Assembly: GCA_018806985.1 (NCBI GenBank)
Contig: JADANN010000419.1
Coordinates: forward strand, 62,001 to 126,000
Direction of reading: 5' to 3'
DNA: 64,000 nt
Source: Angiostrongylus vasorum
Lineage: Eukaryota; Nematoda; Chromadorea; Rhabditida; Metastrongylidae
Part shown: positions 20,000-30,929 of the stretch, one piece after another
Position numbering within the stretch: the stretch's first letter is position 1
Layout: every line of letters starts with the position of its first letter
Notes under the pieces: model-generated
Told to the model about the DNA's origin: nothing
Databases searched by the model: none
The model's input: only the letters and a program-made list of their open reading frames with translations
Program-made: the position numbers and the translations under genes

Positions 20000-20690
20000 A
20001 CTGTCAAATCACAGATATCCTTCCTTACTTACCAGCAAATCACGACGCTCTACTGCATCCCTCGCATTTCAGTTGGCATTTTCATGGTCAAATAAATGTC
20101 AAGAATGCTAACAACCACTAACACATGTGGAAACAGTGTGACATTTGATCGTCATTGGAATATGGTGCATTAGACATCAGGAGGCCACCGTCGTGATTCA
20201 CTTCAATAAAGAATTTCCCAGCTTCGACAATTTCCGCAACAGGGAAGTGCTTATGGCTTGAGTACGCGTCAGAATTAGAAATCCAAAGATCGCAAACCGA
20301 CTTGAGAAACGATTTGAGAGGAAATGATGTGAAGAAATGTAATAAAAAGGTTGGAACAGGAAGTATGATTATCTCCGTAAACGAAAACATTTTCACTTGA
20401 TTTGAGCTTCGGCTTCATTCGTCGCTATCTCCTTTAATGCTAGGCAGGAAAGCTCGCATTTACGGATAGCAAACGATAACACGAGTAAAAGCTGGACTTT
20501 CGAACAGTCAATGAAGAGACTCAGGGTAAATGGAAGCGTTTAGGTGTGAATAAGCAATGAAGAAGAATAAATTGTAGAAAATGAAGCAATTATGAAAAAA
20601 AGTGAAGAATCCAGTACTGCATCGGCTAGGTTAGTTGGGAAATTCTCAATTTTATTTCTTCTTAACCAAGCACCAAATTCGTTGTTTTTC
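20000..20690 (-). repeat. X-family repeat, distal part (left arm)
   Basis: The block contains a 92-residue minus-strand frame (20,118-20,396; MKMFSFTEIIILPVP..., PVAEIVEAGKFFIEVNHDGG). Its last half is the X terminal block shared with 1,235, 33,360, 40,930, 49,050 and 55,560. It extends to the TGGTTAAG(A/G)(A/C)GAAATAAAATTGAGAATTT stretch at 20,655-20,690. The partner is 40,490-41,100 plus. Confidence 0.55.
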
Positions 20691-21062
20691 TTAAATAAGC
20701 GGACAAGGGTTTGGCATCATAGAATTTATTAGGATACAACAGCTGACGTTTTGGCGGTTTCGCCTTCTTCAGAACCTGGAAAGGTCAAATTGACGTACGA
20801 TCTACTCACCCAAACACTTTAATAACCCTAGCAGATAAAACTTAACAAAATACATTTGCATTCGCAAAAGAACAGCTTCATTTAATCACCTACCGCTTAT
20901 TTGTTGCAAGTATTTAAGTGAGGTGGTGGATAGCAACCGCACAGAGTAATACAGGGGCGAGGACTGCTTTCCGTTTCAAGTCATTGAATCAGGTATGGCG
21001 CGCGGCCACGCGTGATGACAAAGCAGTCCTCCTTGCGGTTCACGCTGACGTTTTGGATTCCC
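20690..21062 (-). mobile_element. PLE 3' tail with hammerhead-like motif (left arm)
   Basis: The minus strand reads the last PLE endonuclease residues (NRKEDCFVITRGRAPYLIQ then stop, 21,045-20,985). About 200 bases further is the ribozyme-like motif at 20,741-20,779. The piece is inserted into an X repeat between its ...ACATTTAAT and GGTTAAG segments, which are adjacent in X copies at 33,015 and 56,115. Confidence 0.7.
20741..20779 (-). ncRNA. Hammerhead ribozyme-like motif
   Basis: Minus strand: CTGAAGA (core box CUGANGA), GGCG-AAAC-CGCC as stem II, then AAAACGTC where GAAACGUC is expected. The G12 equivalent is changed, so this copy is probably inactive. AGGTT/AGCTG can pair as stem I with wobble. 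It sits in the PLE tail as expected for PLE-borne hammerheads. Confidence 0.5.
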
Positions 21063-21083
21063 GCGTGGATTTTGAATTTGGAT

Positions 21084-21341
21084 TCAAGAATTAAATGTTA
21101 TTACCTCCGAATTCGCGACAAAAATGTAGCTATCGAAGGTGCTTAAGAAGGACGGCAATAATGAAGTTGGGTGAAGCCGAAGAAGAGAATGAAGTAGTTG
21201 AACTGCTACATCATTAATAAAACAATGAATATCTTGCAGACGGACGATCGTCATCGCCGGTTCTTCGTGGTTAACTTGCACTTGCTTGAACTCTTGCAAC
21301 AAAAATGCCTCGCTCCCCCTTTTCTCGAAGGACTCCATCAT
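21084..21341 (-). pseudogene. PLE/X fused minus-strand frame (left arm)
   Basis: The 85-residue frame begins with PLE-derived MMESFEK (the RT MESFDV block). It then switches to X sequence (QVQVNHEEPAMTIV, VAVQLLHSLLRLHPT, EVITFNS). X frames with the same order occur near 32,820-33,010 and 56,110-56,290. A recombination point therefore lies near 21,320. Confidence 0.5.
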
Positions 21342-21344
21342 ATA

Positions 21345-21505
21345 CGCGCCATTAGGGAGACGCGTTAAGTAGACGTTCTGGGAACATTTGGGTGTTTGCG
21401 AGGTGAGCTGGAATAAGTTGGGGCAACTGGGTAAGTATTAGGCTTAGAAACCAGGTTACTCTATCCGTTAGCCGGTCTCATTCAACGTTAGATCTATCAT
21501 TAGCT
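21345..21505 (-). mobile_element. PLE RT N-terminal sliver (left arm)
   Basis: The minus strand still shows the order of the PLE block around R.TGWITWFLSLILTQL and LANTQMFPERLLNASPNGAYMMES (in mixed frames). The mirrored plus-strand copy is 39,680-39,850. Confidence 0.6.
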
Positions 21506-21719
21506 GCGTAGACATGAACGGTGACGTAATTTGCATTGTCGTTAAATCAACTAGCGGATACCCTCTAGTATTAGTAGTTTAGATGATAACTTGACTACTT
21601 CTTAACTTTCTGCCTATTCTTTTTCATGGCACGGTACGATGTTAAATATAACCACAATTACGCTGAGATAATCGCAAAACGCTGGACCGCAGGCATCTGC
21701 GGTGGGGGACGAACGCGCT

Positions 21720-22660
21720 CTTACCCTTTCTAGGGGGCTAATGCGTTCACCAAAACCAGTACCACTCCAAGAGGAATCTTCGTTTTGACTTCTTCTCAGC
21801 AATGTTTCATGATTGCTATATATGACAGTTTGTGTGACATTTAACAGTTTTTCACTCAAAAAGGGCACTTTTTCAAAACCTTGAGAAAAAAATAGCGTAG
21901 TTTCAGAAATCATATTTGAAACGACGAGAAATAAAAAAGCGAAACGGTGGAGGACGCAAATTAGAAAAATACAGAATGGAGAGGCAATGTAGTAATGTGA
22001 CATAATATTAGCAACTTATACGTAGAGCAGTATAAGTTAATACGCACTGGGAAAAAAAAGATTCGCTTTTTGCAAACGTTTACCCCACTCGGTGCTAGCT
22101 AATATATGACCGACTGTGGCAGGAAGCAGTGGAACCATGAACGCAGATTGGCCTGGGTGGCAGTAGATCGAGCATGATCCTGTACAGAAGAACACGGCCG
22201 AGCGGAGATACCTCATTCGAACGATGCTCTCTCTACTGGGTTCGACTCGATGGGACAACGAACACCCGAATCGCAAAAGCGTCATGCTATGGACCACCAA
22301 CTCCGATCATAGCAACCTTGACGAATACGAGGGAACCGAAATTTTGGGCAAATTGACTTTTCTATATCAAATTCGTGTTTGCTCCGTTACCTAAGAGAAC
22401 GTCATTTCTACTGCTGAATTTGTAAAATTGTTACCTTGCTAAGCTTATAATTGTGATGGCCATATATCAGCACCTATCAGCAACCATACAGTTTAGGATT
22501 GCTTGACAGTACGACTTCACAGTCTACTTCGCGCATTTCAAAGGCAAGTCACCCTATTAGCTTGTGCACAAGTGCATTGCGTACAGCCGTTCGTCCCTGT
22601 AGATTGAGGCTTTGTTGTCGCGTTAAGTCCCACCTTACAGGGTGGAGCACCTATTGAATG
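21720..22660 (-). repeat. P-family repeat (left arm, inner)
   Basis: Inverted copy of the 18,373 unit, ending at the hairpin/GAGCACCTATTGAATGAAC side at 22,660. Its protein-like frame is broken (only 60-87 residue pieces in both strands at 22,037-22,356). The adjacent 22,660-22,857 stretch is the W flank shared with 23,630-23,824 and 38,330-38,530. Confidence 0.65.
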
Positions 22661-22857
22661 AACTGAGCACCCATGAGGCAGTAGAGTAGAGTCCCTTCTA
22701 TACATCTAATTCACAATTCCTCAAATGCTCTAATGATCGCAAAAATGGTTGCATGTTGTCCAAAAAACCAGCTTCGAGCAATGATTTCAAAATTGTGCAA
22801 AGAGATGTAGTACTCACGGATCTTCTTATAAATTAGAAGTGCTGTTCGAGGAGAAAG

Positions 22858-23345
22858 AAAGCTACTTGAGGGGATGTCGTGGAAAGCTCACGATTCAGCA
22901 GTCGTTCGCATTTCCAGGACACAAGACGAATGGATCCACAGGCGAATATCATGGATGTTGGATATCATCATATCATCAATCTCCATCGCTTAAGTCAACT
23001 TGCCAGCTGGAAAAATCCCTGCATAACTTTGTTATCAAGCAGCTTCGAGACCTCCACATAAGGGAGACGGACATTTTCATAAACATATGATTATTATTGT
23101 TGTTGACCCTAGATCCAATACAACATACTCTGGATGCTCTACTCCTTCGTTCAGAAACCTCCCTGTCTTTTGGAATACCTCTTGATGACTCCATCCGGAA
23201 ATCTAAGCCTTCCATCATTCATGTTGCTTCGACTGCTGTTTGAGGATTTCGTATTCTTTTTCATCCTCGTGGAATGCTGGTCGAGACAATCTTCTTGCAA
23301 TCTTGCGGAATCATTTTTGATAGCCATAATGGATCAATATCTTTC
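22858..23345 (+). repeat. M-family repeat (spacer)
   Basis: Nearly identical to 43,825-44,280 and inverted relative to 16,980-17,460. The frame (22,839-23,090) carries the same ...CRGKLTIQQSFAFPGHKTNG peptide. This copy begins abruptly at CTACTTGAGGGG, next to the inner end of the left arm, which places a recombination junction at 22,857. Confidence 0.65.
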
Positions 23346-23350
23346 CCTTT

Positions 23351-23640
23351 TTAAGATTCACCGCTGATTGTAATTCCCCATTCCATCGGTGCACCGCTCA
23401 CATGACTTGATTTGATGCGACAAGGAACACCAACATCGCAAGAACGACCGACTATACACCATCGACTGGGGTCAACACGGTTTTGACGAAAGCCAACGCA
23501 CTGAAACGTTACCCGATTATAGGTCTCATACATACCTTATATCATCTCAGTTACATAGAAGATTTATGGTTGGTAACTGCCGACGTTTAGTGAAAATCGA
23601 TTTAAAAGACCCTGCCTTTATTACAAGCCTTCTCCTCGAA
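23351..23640 (-). pseudogene. Cysteine-bearing frame in W repeat (copy 1)
   Basis: A 60-residue minus-strand frame (TFQCVGFRQNRVDPSRWC, RSCDVGVPCRIKSS) is closely matched by a 77-residue frame at 38,014-38,247 in the same orientation. Four cysteines and the surrounding residues are conserved while several other residues differ. That hints at an exon of a secreted protein. No family recognised; splice sites not resolved. Confidence 0.35.
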
Positions 23641-23824
23641 CAGTGCTTGTAATTCATAAGAAGATCCGTGAGTACTACATCTCTTTGCACAATTTTGAAT
23701 CATTTCTCGATGCTGGTTTTTGGACAACATGCAACGATTTTTCGATCATTAGAGCATATGAGGAATTGCGAATTAGATGTATAGAAGGGACTCTACTCTA
23801 CTGCCTCATGGGTGCTCAGTTCAT

Positions 23825-24755
23825 TCAATAGGTGCTCCACCCTGTAAGGTGGGACTTAAAGCGACAACAAAGACTCAATCTACAGGGTACGAACGGCTGT
23901 ACGCAATGCATTTGTGCACAAGCTAATAGGGTGACTTGCCTTTGAAATGTGCGAAGAAGACTGTGAAGTCGTACTGTCAACCAATCCTAACCTGCATGGT
24001 TGCGGATAGGTGCTGATATATGGCCATCACACTTATAAGCTTAGCAAGGTAGCAATTTTTATAAATTCAGCAATAAAAATGCCGTTCTCTTAGGTCATTG
24101 AGTAAACACGAAGTTGATATAATAAAGTCAATTTGTCCAAAACATCGGTTCCCTCGTATTCATCAGGGTTGCTACGATCCGAGTTGATGGTCCATAGCCG
24201 GACGCTTTTGCGATTCGGGTGTTCGTTGTCCCATCGAGTCGAATCCAGTAGAGAGAGCACCGTTCGAATGAGGTATCCCCTCCCGGTCGTGCTTTTCTGT
24301 ATAGGACCGTGCTCAATCTATTGCCATCCAGTCCGATCTGCGTTGATGGTTCAAATTCTTCCTGCCACAGTCGGTCATATTTTAGCTAGCACCGAGTGGG
24401 TAAACGTTTGCATAAAGCGGATCTTTTTTCCCATTTGTGTAATAACTTATACTACTATACGTATAAGTTGCTAATATTATGTCATATTATTATATTGCCT
24501 CTCCATTTTTTATTTTTTTTTCTACTTTGCGTCCTTTCACCGTTTTGCTTTTTTATTTCCCGCCCTTTCAAATTTGCTTTCTGAAACAATGCTGTTTTTT
24601 CTTGAAATTTTGAAAAAGTGCCTATTTGAGTGAAAACTATTATGTGTCACACAAACTGTCATATATAGCAATCATGAAACGTGGCTGAGAAGAAGTTGAA
24701 ACGAGATTCCTCATGGAGTAGTGGTGAACGTGTTAGCCCCCGGGAAGGGTAATAG
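23825..24755 (+). repeat. P-family repeat (spacer)
   Basis: Same orientation as 18,373. Together with 21,720-22,857 it forms a small inverted pair around about 23,245. Its right edge joins a PLE at 24,757 exactly as at 19,315. Confidence 0.7.
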
Positions 24756-24756
24756 C

Positions 24757-25930
24757 GCGCTAGGGTCTTCTATATTTTAGACAGAAACGCAATGGCAAGG
24801 CTTGGTGCCAGTCACTGCCACATTGCCAACCCCCTTGTTTGCGCGTAGCATTTCCTGGACCATCTGGAAATCGAGCAGTTTAGGTACTCCGTTAAGAGAG
24901 CCATAAGCTGCTGGTTGCATAAGCCATGCATGTTCATTCTTCCTTCATAATCAACAACAAGAAGTTCGAGGATGGCTTGCATTGCGTAGTCATTCGATAC
25001 GTTTCTGTAAAGCGCATTAACGTTGGAAGACTCCATCACGTACGTGCTCTTGGGTCGCGCGTTACGTAGACGATCCCGGAACATTTGGGTGTTCGTGAGG
25101 AAAGCTTGAATGTGTTTAAGCAACTGGGTTAGTATTAGGCTAGGAACCAGGTTATCCCATCCGTTGGCCCGTCTGAACAGCTGATGATGGGTCTAACCTT
25201 AAACGATGAAGGATTGGGTGACGCAAGATTATTATGTGATACCAACTTATGTATTTTAATGAGTAGGTGTAAGACGAGGCATGTTGCTTTATCGACTTTA
25301 AAGTGCGAAATCACCGACGATTTTAAGCCTGCCGCTTTTGCTACATTGACCCACTGACTTTTTAGTTTTCGGTATTGACTTTTCTATTCCCTTTCAGATG
25401 ATGGGCGATAAAGGATAGCATCACTAAGATGTTCCTCAGTTATCTTAACATATGGCTGGCGAGGAGTAACTACGAACACTCTCCCTTATCACTAACTGAT
25501 ATCCTAATGGTCTTTGAATTTATTAAATCTCTAATTTCTTGCATGCCACACCTTTGCGCAGCTGTAAGGTTGGAGATAAATCTTCTATCGCGATAGTGAT
25601 TAAGAGTGTTGAGAACGGCGTCCGAAAACATGCGGAATTTTGTGTCAGTTCCGTCGTTGGGGTACTGCTGTCTAAAAAACGTTCTAGGGAAAGGAGATGG
25701 TGGTAATGTCGCCGCCTCTTGATTTTTATCTCTATTTGATGTTTCGTGTTTGGCCTGATAGCGGAGTCGATCTTGAAGCTCATAAAGGTTGCGTGCTATC
25801 CTACGCAGGGTCGTTTTAGAAATGGGCTGTGATGGTGCAAAGCTTGGGCCCAACTCTAATAGCGAACGCGCACTCTCAGGTATTCTTATGCCCCCCCCCC
25901 AATCACGGTGACCCTAGATTTTACTGGCGC
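24757..25930 (-). mobile_element. PLE D, N-terminal half
   Basis: The minus strand encodes the PLE region upstream of RT (25,470-25,853: ISKTTLRRIARNLYELQDRL, NHYRDRRFISNLTAAQRCGM, RISVSDKGE). After a break comes the RT start (24,812-25,123: FLTNTQMFRDRLRNARP, VMESSNVNALYRNVSND). It stops before YIDD at the P junction. A C10 run lies just beyond its 5' side at 25,891. The neighbouring PLE at 26,020 runs the other way, giving a head-to-head pair. Confidence 0.85.
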
Positions 25931-26019
25931 ATTACCAACCCTATTTTGACTATTATCAGAACCGCGAAGAATTTGTTTCCTGTAGAATTTTCTTGAAGCT
26001 GAGACATGTGAATTAGATG

Positions 26020-27125
26020 ACAATGAATGATTGTATTATGTTGTCATCTTCTCCACGCAGGAGGAGATGGGCAAATGCTTTGAATTATTGAACGGGCGTC
26101 TGAGTACATGAAGTTCACCCGGGAGAAACCGAGAAAAAGACTGGCTTCCGTTTTTAAACGTCCAAATAAACCTATCAAGTAGCGATTAGATGACAACGTG
26201 GTAAAGCCAAGTAACAAGAACATCCTCGTTCATTTCCTTTCTTCCCACCTTTCACACGCAACGAGGGCACTTGTCAGAAAGATGTTTCGAACAGCCACCT
26301 CTGTGTGCACTAGAACTGAACTAAAGGAAGAATCGCGCAACTTGGCTCGAGAAATAGCTCTGGCCATCTCCAATGGCTACGAAATAGTAACCATATGAGA
26401 TAAGTTTAGAAGGAGAGCGACGCCCCACAAAACGAAGGGTTTGGCCTGAACAAAATCCCGTTTATCTTGCCTTTCATTAACGATGAAAAAAAAGTGTAGC
26501 TATAAAACGATGCTTAAAGAGGAAAGTTTCGGAATTTGCCCTTATGGCAAGGACGGTGACTGCATGAGTTCAGGTACGATATACCTGATTTCTTGTAGTA
26601 CTTTCGGAGACGAATATATCAGCGAAACGGGCAGCCTTTTATGTATCCGCATAAAAAAACGCCTAGATGGCAAATGAAAATCAAAACAAGGCACGCCACT
26701 AGGCACACACAGGTTACAAAAACATAGCGAAGAAGATTTTGATGTAAAAGTCGCTATCATCGCACGGGAGACTAAAACACCAACGCGCAAATTTCTCGAG
26801 GCCTTTTGGACAAATTCCAAAAATCCGAGACTGAATAACAGGGAAGATTGCCCTGAGACAACTCGTGATCTAGCCCCGTATCTCAATACTGATTTTTGAT
26901 GTGGTGTGGTGCAGTAATCAACCATATGCGACTCTAAGCGGCTGTTCTTCCTTGGTGGAAGGCAGATAAAAACGTTGGATTTCTCGAGAAGCCGGTGATC
27001 GTGTAATTATTGTTCAGATCTCTATCTTTCTGTTTTGCTGTTGAAGCGTTTGAACTAGTAAATTACATATTAGTATACCCTCCCAGGCTCTGAAGAAGGC
27101 GATACTGCCGCAAACATCAGGTGCC
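26020..27125 (+). mobile_element. PLE D2, from YIDD to 3' tail
   Basis: It starts inside the RT catalytic block (DDCI.LSS..., 26,028). It then shows the FELLN..., NILVHFLSSHLSHATRALVRKMFRTATSVCT thumb part (26,216-26,320) and the GIY-YIG block DGDCMSSGTIYLISCSTFGDEYI (26,553-26,615). In the latter YIG has become YIS. A C-terminal LNNREDCPETTRDLAPYLNT remnant ends near 26,895. The tail ends in a hammerhead-like motif at 27,083-27,122. Confidence 0.82.
27083..27122 (+). ncRNA. Hammerhead ribozyme-like motif
   Basis: AGGCT-CTGAAGA-AGGCGATACTGCC-GCAAACATC-AGG. Core box 1 is perfect (CTGAAGA). Stem II is weakened and box 2 is GCAAAC instead of GAAAC, so the copy is probably decayed. Confidence 0.45.
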
Positions 27126-27449
27126 GTTGTGTTGTATGTGTTATATTTGTGAGGAAGTAAACGTGTGCTGAATAACAACCTCGTGATTGCCGTAAAAAAA
27201 AGAGAACAACTATTTTTGGGCCTACATGATGGTAACTACACGACTTTCTTGAAGAGTGCATACTTTGCTCTAACAATTTTTTTTTAGCAAGAAATAAATG
27301 TTGCGGCATAGAAAAGCGATCAGTGTTCTGCAGGGGGTGCACCATGATAGTGAAATACTTTGTGAAATGCAACTTGACGTCGCGAGAGAAGTGTGGTGTC
27401 ACGTAGAGGGTAGGCTTGATGAACGCTTTATTTGATGTATTTAACATTA

Positions 27450-27925
27450 CATTTCAGCTTTTAGACGATAGTGACGAAAACTCCGGCAAAATTCGTTCCA
27501 AATGGTCCTGATGACAGGCGGCGTGCTACTCTGTTCAGAACACCCTGCCACATTGTCCTCGACCAGTTCGCCATTATGATATTGGTAGTCTGAACAGAAC
27601 TTCATCAGCAAGACACAAAATTTTGAATAAGGATAGGAATGGACCAGTAGCAGTGATGTCTTTCAATACGCGCAATATCCCAGTTCGTCGGCCGGGAACA
27701 GCGCAGTATCTGTGATGTCGGATCTTGTAAAAAAGAACTCGGTATGAAGCAAATACTTCACCGTAAGACTTCCAGAAATCATCAGGTGTTCCGAGGGAAT
27801 GGGTCCTATAGTGTTTGCCATACTGGCTCTACAGTTCATCATGATGCATAGGCTCGTCACTGTATTTCCAATTATGAAGCAGTGAGTTCCCATAGCCATA
27901 TCAACTACAAGAAACATAAATTACC
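27450..27925 (+). repeat. Cassette K, copy 1
   Basis: At 27,470-27,600 a frame reads (V)TKTPAKFVPNGPDDRRRAT and LFRTPCHIVLDQFAIM. It is followed after ~170 bases by a second block around 27,720-27,900 (SRNHQVFREWVL-like, with frameshifts). The same two blocks in the same order occur at 57,640-58,330 (+), 61,546-62,270 (-) and, first block only, at 63,400-63,530 (-). Protein unknown. The preserved frame in all copies argues that block 1 was coding. Confidence 0.5.
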
Positions 27926-28109
27926 ACAGAAGCCTTAGACAAGGATTTGTCGAGGTTTTTCGATTGAAGTGGAAAATGAGGTTTTCAATATTTCTTGATA
28001 TTTTAAAGCGTCACATCGCGGTTATTTTCTTTAATAGCTACCATACAAAGATCGGGATAGAAAGATCATGAAAGTTTTTGATGGATTAACAATATTTCTT
28101 ATTCTTTCT

Positions 28110-28795
28110 ACTTCTGTTTAGCCAACACGAGGTGCTATTTTAATTTTTTATTTACGCACAAGCTGATGTTTCGGCGGATTTTGCATTGTTCAGAGCCTGG
28201 AGAGGTCAAGTTGTCCGCAATCTATCCAACCAAACACCTCCATAACCAAACAGAGAAAATGCTGAACCAAAATTTCAATCACTTTGAACACAGAGTTTTT
28301 GCACACTCACCGCTTTCTATAAGTCTTCCATTGAATATGTCACGTGGCGACTAACCGTACAGAGTTCACATGAAATCGTAATGTTCCTATCTCATCAGAA
28401 TAACAGGCTATACCGCCCAATATCACGCGTGATAATGAAGCATTCCTCCCTGCGGTTCATTTTCGGATTTCTGGAAATAATCCAGAATGCCTCGAGAGTT
28501 TTACACGTTCGTGTGGTCGATTCCTGCGCGAGGATCGTAATCCCTGCTACAAAATCTTCGCCGTTATGTCTCTGCGTCCTATGCGTGCCTAGTGGAGTAT
28601 TTGGTTTACGTTTGCCGACTAGGTGTTCTTTTATACAAACGCAGAGTGGTCTACCCATCTCGATAAAGTATTCGTCCCCACTCGCTTTACAAGAGATCAG
28701 ATAGACTGTACCTGAACTCATGCAGTCACCGTCTCTACCATTGGGGCAACCCATGCAATTTTGCGTTGCCTATAGACGGTCATAGACGTGGAGAG
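28110..28795 (-). mobile_element. PLE E, 3' end
   Basis: A 119-residue minus-strand frame (28,395-28,754) covers DGDCMSSGTVYLISCKAS, EYFIEMGRPLCV (YIG altered to YFI), TLEAFWIISRNPKMNRREEC and the C-end RDIGRYSLLF. A tail with a hammerhead-like motif follows at 28,160-28,200. It meets PLE F head to head at about 28,795. Confidence 0.85.
28160..28200 (-). ncRNA. Hammerhead ribozyme-like motif (decayed)
   Basis: Minus strand: AGGCT-CTGAACA-ATGCAAAATCCGCC-GAAACATC-AGCTT. Box 2 and stem I are good, box 1 has G8 changed (CTGAACA) and stem II is damaged. Confidence 0.45.
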
Positions 28796-30865
28796 TTTGT
28801 TGCAATTCCCCATCAGTTAGATGCTGAGATAACGAAAAAAGCACCTTGAAGATGTTTCCCTTTATCATCCGTCGTCCGAGAAGAAATTCAAAAGTCAACA
28901 CCGAAAGTTAAAAAAACGAATGGGTTAAAATCAGCAGTTACCTCTCAATTCAAAGTAGACTTAGAACATGTCCCGTCCTGTAGTTACTTATCAAAACCCA
29001 TAAGTTAGTATCCAGCGATGATCTCGTGTCTACCGATCCATCATTATTTTAAGGTCAGACCAATCACTAGCTCAACGGACGGGCCAATGGATAGAATAAC
29101 GTGTTTAGTAACCCTAATATTTACGCAGTTGTTGAAGGACATTCCAGCCCATCTAACGAATACCCAAATGTTCCTGGTTCGTATACGTAAGGCGCGACCC
29201 AACAGCGCGGTGGTGATGGAGTCCTTCGACGTCACCGCTCTGATTACAAACGTATCGAATGACTCAGCTATGCAAGCAATCCAGGAGCTCCTTATACAAC
29301 ACGAAGGAGTAATAAACATGTATGGCTTCTCGATTCAGCAGTTGATGACACTCTTAAAGGAGCACCTAATCTGCCCAGTCTTCGGATGGTCCGGAAAGTA
29401 TTACACACAAATGAGAAGGCTGGCAATGGGACAGCGACTGGCACAAAGCATAGCCATTGCATTCATATTTAAGGTGGAAACACCAGCAATCGATCTCGGG
29501 CCGTTACTCTAGCGTAGATATATACATGACTGCTTGGTCGTTTGTTCAGCCCAAGAAGAAATTGACAAATGTTTCCAGTTGCTGAACGAACACACAGTGT
29601 ATATTCAATCCACCCGAGAGGAAACCAAAGAAAAGTGGATTTCATTTATGAACGTGCAAATTAACCTATCAGAAAAGGTCTACATTACGAAATGGTATCG
29701 AAAGCCAAGTATTAAAAAAGTCTTGGTTCATTCCTTCTCCTCTCACCCCCTCTCACACGAAAAGGGCCTTGTGAGAAACACGTTTCGAACAGCAACCAAC
29801 GTGTGCACAGGAAGAGAGTAGAGAAAGGAGTCCGGGAACTTGGCGCCGCAAATAGCCATTTTCTAACTGCTACGAAAGTCCAACTCGGGGTAGACCTAGA
29901 GGAAGCCACAGGCCCTCCACCGATAACTCTAGCGACAATAAGGTCCTGTTTATCCCGCTTTTCATTTCAAATGAGGTAAGTACAGCTATAAAACGCTGCT
30001 TTAGAAAGGCGGGTCTTGAGGATTCGGTAGACGTAGTTGAAATACCACCGAGTACTCTTAGGCATCAGCTAGTTCGTAACCGACTATATGACCGTCTATG
30101 TGCAACGCAAAACTGCATAATTTGCCCCAATGGAAGAGACGGTGACTGCATGAGTTCAGGTACAGTCTATTTGATCTCTTGTAAAGCGGGCAGGGACGAA
30201 TACGTTGACGAGGCGGGTAGACCACTCTGTGTCCACATAAAAGAACACCTAGTCGGCAGACGTAAACCAAATACTCCACTAGGCACGCATAGGACGCAGA
30301 GACATAACGGAGAAGATTTTGAAGTAGGGATTACGATCCTCGAGCAGGTATCGAGAAGACAAACGTGCAAAACTCTCGAGGCATTCTGGATTATTTCTAG
30401 AAATCCGAAAATGAACCGCATGGAGGAATGCTTCATTATCACGCGTGATACTGGGCAGTGTATAAGTCTGTTATTCTGATGAGATGGGCACATTACGATT
30501 CCATGTGAGCTCTGTACGGTTGGTCTCCACGTGACATATTCAGTGGAAGACTCATAGAAAGCGGTGAGTGTGCAAAGACTCTTTGTTGAGTGTAATTGAA
30601 ATTTTGGTTCGGCATTTTCTCTGTTTGGTTATGGAGGTGTTTGGTTGGATAGATTGCGGCCAACTTGACCTTTCCAGGCTCTGAGGAAGGCGAAATCCGC
30701 CGAAAAGTCAGCTTGTGCATAAATAAAGAAATGAAATAACACCTCGTATTTGCTAAACAGAAGTAGAAAGAATTATTCAATCAATGCCGAGGTTAAGAGA
30801 AAGTCGATCGTGGGAATGCTGGTTGTGTTGCTAACAATTAACAATAAATCTACGATCTTGCCAGT
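28795..30865 (+). mobile_element. PLE F, RT through 3' tail
   Basis: It starts at the end of the N-terminal region (GEFVAIPHQLDAEITKK). RT follows (29,018-29,512: FKVRPITSSTDGPMDRIT, VMESFDVTALITNVSNDSAM, RRLAMGQRLAQSIAIAF). The catalytic box reads RYIHD at 29,517-29,531, so one aspartate is lost. Next are the thumb (29,534-29,821: WYRKPSIKKVLVHSFSSHP), the YDRLCATQNCI.CPNGRDGDCMSSG linker, and GIY-YIG (30,150-30,479) with YIG changed to YVD. The tail with a hammerhead-like motif is followed at 30,785-30,815 by a repeat of the PLE frame start (MPRLRESRSW). Confidence 0.87.
30675..30716 (+). ncRNA. Hammerhead ribozyme-like motif
   Basis: AGGCT-CTGAGGA-A-GGCG-AAATC-CGCC-GAAAAGTC-AGCTT. Box 1 (CUGANGA) is intact, stem II is four G-C/C-G pairs and box 2 GAAA is intact. 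Stem I can form five pairs (AGGCU with AGCUU, one wobble). Stem III would be extremely short, as known for PLE minimal hammerheads. This is the best-preserved core in the window apart from one extra A-like change (GAAAAGTC for GAAACGTC). Confidence 0.6.
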
Positions 30866-30929
30866 TATCGGTGGATCTCACGAATTTGAAAAATAAAATA
30901 GTTCTTGTCGATGGAAGACTCACAAGCGT

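Larger units (their letters stand above)
12608..22857. repeat. Large inverted repeat, left arm (~10.25 kb)
   Basis: Every block from here to 22,857 recurs in reverse order and orientation at 38,330-48,622. Matching positions sum to about 61,190-61,270 throughout (for example 17,245 with 44,021; 18,942 with 42,327; 21,341 with 39,848). The outer limit is the end of shared sequence at CTTA|GTGTTATGCAATTC. The inner limit is near GAGGAGAAAG. The arms differ by substitutions, a ~80-bp deletion near 19,855 and microsatellite length, so they are old or diverging. I cannot compute the identity. Confidence 0.92.

Noticed and set aside
22839..23090. M frames as a conserved gene (CRGKLTIQQSFAFPGHKTNG)
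   Set aside because: The frame is identical only among recently duplicated M copies; older M copies at 471-690, 34,140-34,360 and 54,780-54,985 do not keep it.
27070..27447. 125-residue minus-strand frame
   Set aside because: Its C-terminal third is antisense to a PLE tail including the hammerhead-like motif, and the remainder has no second support.
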